From: Candidatus Omnitrophota bacterium
GTDB taxonomy: Bacteria; Omnitrophota; Gorgyraeia; Gygaellales; Profunditerraquicolaceae
Reading direction: 5' to 3'
Length of the DNA stretch: 49,845 bases
Assembly (NCBI GenBank): GCA_026387405.1
Contig: JAPLLV010000031.1
Span: 1-49,845, forward strand
In this document: positions 28,535 to 35,546 of the stretch, piece after piece
How the letters are laid out: each line of letters opens with the position of its first letter
Numbering within the stretch: the stretch's first letter is position 1
Made by a program: the position numbers and the translations under genes
Notes under the pieces: model-generated
Databases searched by the model: none
The model's input: only the letters and a program-made list of their open reading frames with translations
Told to the model about the DNA's origin: nothing

Positions 28535-30127
28535 TTAATGAGTATGCTCGGAGTGTAGAGGCACGGGGTGTGCTTTATGATGCAGTAGGCTGTGTTCGAA
28601 GCTGTAGGTGAAATAAATGATCAGCCCAAGGATCAGCCAGATGACAAACCTTATCCAGGTGATGCCGGGCAGCGCGGTCATGAGAAATATGCAGCTGGCT
28701 ACGCCCAGAAGCGGGAAGACCGGGTTAAACGGGACTTTAAAGGTGCGCTGCCTTAAGGGTTCTTTGATGCGCAGGATTATAATACCGAAGCAGACCAGGA
28801 CAAAGGCAAAGAGAGTGCCGATATTGGTCAGGTCAACCATTTCGTCGATATTGGTAAAAGCGGCGATAGAAGCAATAATTATACCCACGACAATCGTTGT
28901 AACATGAGGCGTTTTGAATTTCTCATGGACGCGTGCGAAAACTTTCGGCAGAAGTCCGTCGCGGGCCATGGAAAAGAAGATCCTGGATTGCCCGAGTATC
29001 AAAACCAGCAGTACCGCGATGTGGGCCACAATAGAACCGAAGGCCACGATAACCCCAGCCCAGGGGAGATTAATATGCTGCATGGCTAAGGTCAACGGCT
29101 CTGCCTTTTCGTGGGCAAGGGATGTTTTTAACAGCGAGAAGGGGACGATGCCGGTAAAGACCGCGGCCACCAACATATAAATAATCGTGCATATAACCAG
29201 CGAGCCTATGATCCCGATAGGCATATCGCGTTTCGGGTTGCGCGTTTCTTCGGCAACGGTAGAGACGCAGTCAAATCCGATATAGGCAAAGAACGCGATA
29301 GCAGCTCCCGCCTTGATCCCGGCGAACCCATTGGGCGCGAAGGGAACCCAGTTCTGCGGCTTTACGTAGAAAGAGCCGAGCGCCACAAAGAAACCAAGCA
29401 CTACAAGCTTCACAATGACCATGGCGACATTAAACCGGGAACTCTGTTTTATGCCGGTTACCAGGATCGCGGTTAAAAGCAGTACGATAAAACAGGCAGG
29501 AATATTACATATAATAGGCAAGCCAAGGATATGCGGCGCGCTATTAACCGCATTCCAGGCATTCTGCAGCACAGGCTGCAGTTTATCAAAGTTCGTTCCG
29601 GAATTAAGAAGCCCGGCAGCTTTGTGAAAGCCATGCATTGCCGAACGGTAGTCGATAGTGGCCCATGGCGGCAGGGTTATTCCGAAACCATGCAATAGCG
29701 CGGTGAAGTATCCCGACCAGCTGATGGCAACCGCAATGCTTCCCACGCAATACTCAAGCATCAGGTCCCACCCGATGATCCAGGCGATCAACTCTCCGAA
29801 TGAAGCATAAGAATAGGTATAGGCGCTGCCGGATATAGGGACAAGCGAGGCGAATTCGGCGTAGCAGAGGGCGGCGAAACAACAGGCCACCGCGGTGATG
29901 GCAAAAGAAACTATCAGGGCGGGCCCGGCTCCCGGGCGCAGCGCGTCCCCGGCTGCGGCTGTTCCGACTGTGGCGAAGATTCCCGCGCCGATGATAACGC
30001 CGATACCAAGGAGGATAAGTTCGAATGGACCGAGGACCTTTTTTAGCCGGTGCCCGGGTTCATGGCTTTCGGCTAAGATCATATTCAGGTCTTTAAGGCG
30101 GAAAAGCTGGCGTGAGAATCTTTTCAT
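28535..30127 (-). CDS. APC-family amino acid permease (cationic amino acid transporter-like)
   Basis: LGIGVIIGAGIFATVGTAAA; multiple TM helices; FAYIGFDCVSTVAEETRNPKRDMPIGI. Start reassigned from 30175 to MKRFSRQLF at 30127. Confidence 0.9.
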   Translation of the reverse strand: MKRFSRQLFRLKDLNMILAESHEPGHRLKKVLGPFELILLGIGVIIGAGIFATVGTAAAGDALRPGAGPALIVSFAITAVACCFAALCYAEFASLVPISGSAYTYSYASFGELIAWIIGWDLMLEYCVGSIAVAISWSGYFTALLHGFGITLPPWATIDYRSAMHGFHKAAGLLNSGTNFDKLQPVLQNAWNAVNSAPHILGLPIICNIPACFIVLLLTAILVTGIKQSSRFNVAMVIVKLVVLGFFVALGSFYVKPQNWVPFAPNGFAGIKAGAAIAFFAYIGFDCVSTVAEETRNPKRDMPIGIIGSLVICTIIYMLVAAVFTGIVPFSLLKTSLAHEKAEPLTLAMQHINLPWAGVIVAFGSIVAHIAVLLVLILGQSRIFFSMARDGLLPKVFARVHEKFKTPHVTTIVVGIIIASIAAFTNIDEMVDLTNIGTLFAFVLVCFGIIILRIKEPLRQRTFKVPFNPVFPLLGVASCIFLMTALPGITWIRFVIWLILGLIIYFTYSFEHSLLHHKAHPVPLHSEHTH

Positions 30128-30134
30128 AGTAGAT

Positions 30135-30214
30135 GAACACCCGCGCAAATTCCCCCGCGGGGGACACTGGCCCAATTCCGATCTGGGCCAGGTAGCCGCT
30201 TAGCGCGGGGTGTC
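30135..30214 (-). repeat. Structured intergenic element, copy A (sense strand of the permease, directly upstream of its start)
   Basis: Reverse complement gacaccccgcgctaagcggctacctggcccagatcggaattgggccagtgtcccccgcgggggaatttgcgcgggtgttc aligns with 34308-34372. Confidence 0.8.
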
Positions 30215-30234
30215 TCATATTACTACAAAATAAA

Positions 30235-30318
30235 TGGTGCGGAAGGAGGGAGTTGAACCCTCATGTCTCGCGACACAGGCTTCTGAGACCTGCGTGTCTG
30301 CCATTCCACCACTTCCGC
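30235..30318 (-). tRNA. tRNA-Leu (CAG), CCA encoded
   Basis: Reverse complement GCGGAAGUGGUGGAAUGGCAGACACGCAGGUCUCAGAAGCCUGUG...GGUUCAACUCCCUCCUUCCGCACCA; loop CUCAGAA. Confidence 0.95.
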
Positions 30319-30409
30319 AAAATCATTCCAAGTATATCCTACCTTTGTGGTTCTGTCAACATTGCCTTTTCAGTAATCGGTTAGTGCATGGGGGTGTCAC
30401 CCTGCAGTC

Positions 30410-30535
30410 ATTGTGAGGAGCCCCCTTATTCTTGCTTTCGCAAGAAAGTATAGGGGCGACGAAGCAATCTCTGTAGGGATTGCTTCCCGCCACGCTTCGC
30501 TCGCGGCTTCGGCTTTGGTCGCTCGCAATGACAAC
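30410..30535. repeat. MITE/REP-like interspersed repeat, second copy, with nested hairpin ttcttgctttcgcaagaa
   Basis: gtcattgtgaggag ... gcgacgaagcaatctc ... gattgcttc ... ggtcgctcgcaatgac. Confidence 0.85.
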
Positions 30536-30605
30536 TCGGAAATTAATCGATTGCGATAGGTTTGTTTTGTTGATATAATGTAATGTTCTAAGGGGGAACT
30601 ATAAG

Positions 30606-31562
30606 ATGTTTTTAGAGTCTTTTAAGGTTACCGGATTGGCCATGGCAGAGATATTCCTGCTGGGGGCCATAGGCTATCTTTTGGTGAAAAAAGAAGTCCT
30701 GGGGGAAGGTTGTTTAGATACCTTAAGTCGGCTGGTTGTTGAGGTTACATTGCCTCTCTTAATTTTTTGTCAGCTGATCAGGGATTTCAGGTTTGACCGG
30801 TATCCGCATTGGTGGGTCTATCCTTTGTTGAGTATAGTCATAACCCTCGCGGCTTTAATAGTCGGATATTTGTTCACGGTATTTATCAAAGGAAACCAGC
30901 ATAAGGTGCAGTTCTTAAGCCTGGTCACCTTTCAGAATTCAGGGTTTCTGCCGCTGGTTTTGATCGCGGCTTTACTGCCGCCGGGCAAGTCCGACATTAT
31001 GTTCATTTATTTGTTTTTATTCCTGATAGGTTTTAATCTTGTAGTTTTCCCTCTGGGGATTTATATATTATCGTTCCACGAAAATAAAAAATTTGATCTG
31101 GGTATTTTATTGAATCCGCCGGTTGTCGCTTCTATTATAAGCCTGGCGGTCATATCTTTCAGGTTAACCGGATTTTTCCCGGATGTGGTGATTAAGCCGT
31201 TGCGTATGATCGGAGACTGCACGCTGCCGCTGGCGATGTTTGTGGTCGGAGGGAGCCTTGCCGTGGTGCGCCTAAAACATATAGACGTAAAGGCGATGAG
31301 TCTCCTGGTTTTAGTGAAACTGGTGGTATTGCCTTTACTGGGGCTGGCCCTGGTAATCAAATTGCAGATGCCGGAATTAATCGGCCTTTTGATTATCTTA
31401 GAGCTGGCAGTGCCTCCGGCAACCACGCTATCGGTGATCACCCGGCACTACAAAAAAGATGACCTTTTGATCAGCCAGGGGATATTTTTCGGGCATATCG
31501 CCAGCCTTATCACCCTGCCTGTATTTTTAAGTTTATATTTAATGCGCTTCATGATAAAATGA
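30606..31562 (+). CDS. AEC-family (auxin efflux carrier/malate permease-like) transporter
   Basis: Multi-TM; FQNSGFLPLVLIAAL; GDCTLPLAMFVVGGSLAV; LELAVPPATTLSVI. Confidence 0.85.
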   Translation: MFLESFKVTGLAMAEIFLLGAIGYLLVKKEVLGEGCLDTLSRLVVEVTLPLLIFCQLIRDFRFDRYPHWWVYPLLSIVITLAALIVGYLFTVFIKGNQHKVQFLSLVTFQNSGFLPLVLIAALLPPGKSDIMFIYLFLFLIGFNLVVFPLGIYILSFHENKKFDLGILLNPPVVASIISLAVISFRLTGFFPDVVIKPLRMIGDCTLPLAMFVVGGSLAVVRLKHIDVKAMSLLVLVKLVVLPLLGLALVIKLQMPELIGLLIILELAVPPATTLSVITRHYKKDDLLISQGIFFGHIASLITLPVFLSLYLMRFMIK

Positions 31563-32014
31563 TCAATCTTGCTACGAACCGAAAGGCGCGTCGCGATTAC
31601 GAGATACTTGAGACTGTTGAATGCGGCATTGAATTGAAGGGCTCGGAAGTCAAGTCTTTACGCGACAAACGCGTTAACCTGGATGAGAGTTTCGCGCGCA
31701 TCGATGGGGGCGAGGTCATTTTATACAACGCGCATATAAGCCCATACGAACAAGCAAGTTACCTGAATGTTGAACCTACGCGCCCGCGTAAGCTGCTTCT
31801 GCACAAGGGGCAGATAATAAAGTTGACCGCTAAAATAGACCAGAGGGGTTTTACCCTTATTCCGTTACGGGTATATTTTAGCGAGCGGGGGTTTGCCAAA
31901 GTAGAGATAGCGCTTGCTAAAGGCAAAAAGTTGTATGACCGGCGCCAGGATATCAAGAAGCGCGAGTTGAATCTGGAGATGCGCCGGGTGATGAAGAACA
32001 GAAGAAGTCGTTAG
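31559..32014 (+). CDS. smpB: SsrA-binding protein SmpB
   Basis: NRKARRDYEILETVECGIELKGSEVKSLRDKRVNLDESFARIDGGEVILYNAHISPYEQ; adjacent to tmRNA. Confidence 0.97.
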   Translation: MINLATNRKARRDYEILETVECGIELKGSEVKSLRDKRVNLDESFARIDGGEVILYNAHISPYEQASYLNVEPTRPRKLLLHKGQIIKLTAKIDQRGFTLIPLRVYFSERGFAKVEIALAKGKKLYDRRQDIKKRELNLEMRRVMKNRRSR

Positions 32015-32040
32015 TAATAAACTAACGACCAACGACTAAT
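32007..32040. repeat. Heptamer-period repeat family 2 (GTCGTTR/YAACGAC), inverted pair between smpB and tmRNA
   Basis: gtcgttagtaataaactaacgaccaacgactaat; smpB stop codon lies inside the array. Confidence 0.75.
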
Positions 32041-32460
32041 TGGGGGGGTGAAAGGGCTCGACTTAGGTAAGTCGGGTAAGAGTAGCATGCCGCGGACGCA
32101 GGGTGGGCCGCGTTAACAATCCTTGCACAATATAAACGCAAAAACGAACATCAGTTCGATGGCAGCAGAAAGATATAGTGCCGTTCTTCCTTTAGGTTTA
32201 GGAGTGGCACCTATATTTACTGCTCCAGCGTTTGCAGCCCTTCCTTAATTAAATAAGGAAGGCCTCAACCCGGGATGCCCACGATCCGGGATTGAGCGCA
32301 AGTGGGCTAACCATGCGCTTTTTGCCTTTGGGTGCCTGGTGAAAGTTTAAAAGGCTGCTGCTTGCCTGATCCTGTCTATCGGAGCGGGCAAGAGCAAGCG
32401 TAAAAGACAGACTAAGCATGTAGCGACTTTTATCTGATTGCTTAGGGACGGCGGTTCGAT

Positions 32461-33115
32461 TCACTAGAGTCGCGCTAAGAGGTGACTTTTAGCGAAAACC
32501 TAGCTTAATCAGGGAAGCCCTAACGTACCTGCCTGTCGTCAGACAGGAAGCCGAGGGTAATCCTGAGGGGTGCAAGCCCTGCAGAGACTCCTGATGCAAA
32601 GGGGATAGGGGGTGTTACCGTTGGAAGAAGTCGAGAAAGCGTATATTGCGGGAATCGTTGATGGCGAAGGGACAGTAACCCTGATGAAGCACCATAAAAA
32701 TGAAACGCATATCCCTTTTATCGGGATTGCTAATAATAATTTGGTGCTTCTGAAGTGGATTAAGTCTTTAGCCGGAGGCAATATTTGCTCAAAGAAGAAA
32801 AGGTTGCCGCATCACAATGATTCCTATGTCTTGAATATAAGACAAGATAGGGCTTTACGCTTCCTCGGCGAAATAGGCAAATACCTAATCATAAAGAAGC
32901 CACAGGCAGAGTTAATACTGAATAAGTATAAATCTGTCACGCGTCGTAACGGAAGATATACTACTGCGTTACTACAAAAAAAGATGCGGTTGGTTGCTGA
33001 GATTAGGAAGCTTAACCATCGGTAAAATTATGCCTCCTATAATACGCTAGGCTCTTGCTAGATAAAGCAAGATGAAGAGATAGTCCACGCTATCTGGAAA
33101 CAGATAGAGCACGTG
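32461..33115 (+). mobile_element. Group I intron in the tmRNA T-loop
   Basis: P1 candidate cgau|uc-acta-gagucg with U.G at the splice site; core-like blocks gcagagactcc and agatagtccacgc; omega-G at 33115; exact T-arm reconstitution. Confidence 0.88.
32612..33025 (+). CDS. LAGLIDADG homing endonuclease encoded in the tmRNA intron
   Basis: AYIAGIVDGEGTVTL single LAGLIDADG motif; 137 aa; GTG start. Confidence 0.88.
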   Translation: MLPLEEVEKAYIAGIVDGEGTVTLMKHHKNETHIPFIGIANNNLVLLKWIKSLAGGNICSKKKRLPHHNDSYVLNIRQDRALRFLGEIGKYLIIKKPQAELILNKYKSVTRRNGRYTTALLQKKMRLVAEIRKLNHR

Positions 33116-33137
33116 TCCGCCCACCTCCACCAAATTT

Positions 33138-33176
33138 GCAAATGGCACGTGGCACGTGGCAAATGGCGAATAGCAG
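33138..33176 (+). repeat. Heptamer-period array, family 1, left-type (gcaaatg gcacgtg gcacgtg gcaaatg gcgaata gcag)
   Basis: GC recurs every 7 bp; begins 6 bp after the tmRNA CCA. Confidence 0.9.
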
Positions 33177-33183
33177 AAAGAAA

Positions 33184-34311
33184 ATGAAACGCGCAATATT
33201 TAATCACAGATCGAGGATATTTTATTATGGCTATTTGCTATTTGCTATTTGCCCCGTGCTATTTGCTATTTGCTATTTGCTATCCGGTTGCGCCACTCTT
33301 CCTACGAGAGAGTCTTTGCCCACCTATACCATAAAAGGAGTTACCTATTTGCCTTTAGCTGCCCTTTGTAATTCCAGGGATATAACTTGGGAATACGATA
33401 CCTTCACCCGTTCGGCTGTCCTGAAAAAGGAGGGCCATAAGATAAATCTGCGCGTGGGAGATGATCTCGTGTTGGTTGACGGTGTTGCCGAAAACATCAG
33501 CAGCCCTGTGGATATTTATCAGGGGGTTTTGGTGGTGCCTTACAGGTTCAAGGTAAAGATACTGGACGATTTATATAAGACCCCGACTGCCGGCAGAAGG
33601 TTGCCGGTTGTTTTATCAAGGCTTAAGACCATAGTTATAGATGCCGGACACGGCGGAAAAGACCCCGGGACTACAGGCAAGACCGGCTTAAAGGAGAAAG
33701 ATATCAATCTGGATATCGCAAGAAGGCTTGCCAGGATTCTTAAGAACAGCGGGGTCAATGTGATCATGACGCGCACCAATGATACGTATCCGTCGCTTGC
33801 GCGCAGGGTGGCCATCGCGAATAATGCCAAAGCGGATCTGTTCATGAGCATCCATACCAACGCCAACCGGGTAAGGAGTCTTAAGGGTTTTGAGGTGTAT
33901 TATGTCTCTCCCAAGGCGGATGATTCAAAACGCGCGCTTGCCAGCGCCAGGGAGGCAGCTTTAAATCTAGATAAGAGTTGTTTTGCCGGTAATTCCCTGT
34001 ATCTGAGAGCCACGGTCTGGGATCTGCTTTATACCTATAACCGCGGCGAATCCATGGAACTCGCCAGCTCTATATGCCATACGATACATAAAAACGTTGA
34101 TGTCTGCGTGCTGGGAGTGAAGAACGCGAATTTTTTTGTCCTGCGCGGGGCGCGCATGCCCGCGGTGTTGGTGGAGATAGGCTTTCTTTCAAATTCGAAA
34201 GAAGAGCGGTTGCTGAAGAATAATTTTTACCGTCAGGAGATCGCCGAATCCCTGACGCGCGGGTTAGAGGATTATGAACAAGGATTACCGATTGTCACCT
34301 CGCGCTATTAG
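33184..34311 (+). CDS. N-acetylmuramoyl-L-alanine amidase (Amidase_3), lipoprotein
   Basis: IVIDAGHGGKDPGTTGKTGLKEKDINLDIARRLARIL..VLVEIGFLSNSKEE; lipobox LLSGC. Start reassigned from 33136. Confidence 0.9.
   Translation: MKRAIFNHRSRIFYYGYLLFAICPVLFAICYLLSGCATLPTRESLPTYTIKGVTYLPLAALCNSRDITWEYDTFTRSAVLKKEGHKINLRVGDDLVLVDGVAENISSPVDIYQGVLVVPYRFKVKILDDLYKTPTAGRRLPVVLSRLKTIVIDAGHGGKDPGTTGKTGLKEKDINLDIARRLARILKNSGVNVIMTRTNDTYPSLARRVAIANNAKADLFMSIHTNANRVRSLKGFEVYYVSPKADDSKRALASAREAALNLDKSCFAGNSLYLRATVWDLLYTYNRGESMELASSICHTIHKNVDVCVLGVKNANFFVLRGARMPAVLVEIGFLSNSKEERLLKNNFYRQEIAESLTRGLEDYEQGLPIVTSRY
33229..33285 (+). repeat. Heptamer-period array, family 1, right-type, 8 units, within the amidase signal peptide
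   Basis: gctattt x3, gccccgt, gctattt x3, gctatcc. Confidence 0.95.
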
Positions 34312-34372
34312 CACCTGGCTCAGATAGGTATTGGGCCAGTATTCACCTTGTGGTGAAGATTTGCGCGGGTGT
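34308..34372 (+). repeat. Structured intergenic element, copy B, upstream of murI
   Basis: cgcgctattagcacctggctcagataggtattgggccagtattcaccttgtggtgaagatttgcgcgggtgt. Confidence 0.8.
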
Positions 34373-34399
34373 ATCCTTTCTGGACAGGGAGGCTTCTAA

Positions 34400-35197
34400 G
34401 TGAGAAAACCCATAGGCGTATTTGATTCGGGCGTGGGAGGTTTAACCGTGGTCAAGGAATTGATCCGCGACCTGCCGGATGAGGATATCGTTTATTTCGG
34501 GGATATCGCGCGGGTGCCCTACGGGATACGTTCCCGGGAGACGATAATACGTTATTCCATCGAAGACACGCTGTTTTTATTAAAACAGGACGTAAAACTG
34601 ATCTGTGTTGCCTGCAATACCGCCTCAAGCGTTGCCTTGCCGGTGATCAAGAATCATTTCAAGGTTCCTATTATCGGGGTGTTGGTCCCCGGAGCGCGGG
34701 AGGCCGTATACGCCACGCGTAATAAACGTATCGGGGTCATCGGTACGCGCGGCACCATAAAAAGCCGAAGCTATGAAATGGAGATAAAACAGCTTGATCC
34801 CAAGGTCTCGGTTTATACCGCGAGTTGTCCTTTATTTGTCCCTTTTGTAGAAGAGGGTTGGTATAAAGGCCCGGAGGTTTTAAGCGTGGCCAGGACATAT
34901 CTGGCTCCCCTAAAACAGGCCCGGGTGGATACGCTTATTTTAGGCTGTACGCATTATCCGCTGATCAAACCGGTGATAGCGCGGGTCATGGGCCCGGGCG
35001 TCACCCTGATAGATTCTGCCAAACAAGTAGCCATCGAGGTGAAGAAGATCCTCGCCAGCGAAGGCCTGCTTAATACTAACGGCAGAAAGGGGGATCATAA
35101 GTTCTATGTAAGCGATAACCCGGAATGGTTTAGCGACCTGGCCAAGAGCTTTTTAGGCCGCCCGATCAAGAATGTGAGGAAGACCAGTAATGTATAG
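34400..35197 (+). CDS. murI: Glutamate racemase
   Basis: GVFDSGVGGLTVVKELIRDLP; VACNTASS; LGCTHYPLI. Confidence 0.96.
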   Translation: MRKPIGVFDSGVGGLTVVKELIRDLPDEDIVYFGDIARVPYGIRSRETIIRYSIEDTLFLLKQDVKLICVACNTASSVALPVIKNHFKVPIIGVLVPGAREAVYATRNKRIGVIGTRGTIKSRSYEMEIKQLDPKVSVYTASCPLFVPFVEEGWYKGPEVLSVARTYLAPLKQARVDTLILGCTHYPLIKPVIARVMGPGVTLIDSAKQVAIEVKKILASEGLLNTNGRKGDHKFYVSDNPEWFSDLAKSFLGRPIKNVRKTSNV

Positions 35198-35546
35198 CAT
35201 AAAGATAGAGGCTTATTTCAGCGCGGCCCACAACCTCAGGGGATATAAAGGAAAATGCGAAGCGCTGCATGGGCACAACTGGAAGGTGGAGGTAGCGGTG
35301 GCCCGGGAAAACCCGGATAAGGCAGGCATGGTCGTGGATTTCAGGCTATTGAAGAATGAGCTGCATAAGATTTTAGAAAAACTGGACCATAAATACCTGA
35401 ATAATATTACGTATTTTAAGAAGATTAATCCCACCTCTGAGAATCTCGCTAAGTACGTATATGATCGTATCAAACTCCATACGCCTGACATCAGATCCGT
35501 AACGGTATGGGAATCGGAAAATTCATCGGCAACTTATTATGAATAG
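35190..35546 (+). CDS. queD: 6-carboxy-5,6,7,8-tetrahydropterin synthase
   Basis: FSAAHNLRGYKGKCEALHGHNWKVEV; LDHKYLNNI. Confidence 0.94.
   Translation: MYSIKIEAYFSAAHNLRGYKGKCEALHGHNWKVEVAVARENPDKAGMVVDFRLLKNELHKILEKLDHKYLNNITYFKKINPTSENLAKYVYDRIKLHTPDIRSVTVWESENSSATYYE

Larger units (their letters stand above)
32044..33132 (+). ncRNA. ssrA: tmRNA (transfer-messenger RNA), interrupted: exon 1 32044-32460, exon 2 33116-33132
   Basis: 5' GGGGGUG pairs with 3' CACCUCC+ACCA; gctcgac 5' tRNA-like region; T-arm GGCGG-UUCGAU|U-CCGCC reconstituted after intron removal; tag ORF 32138-32248 ending in a ccttcctta/taaggaagg hairpin. Confidence 0.92.
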
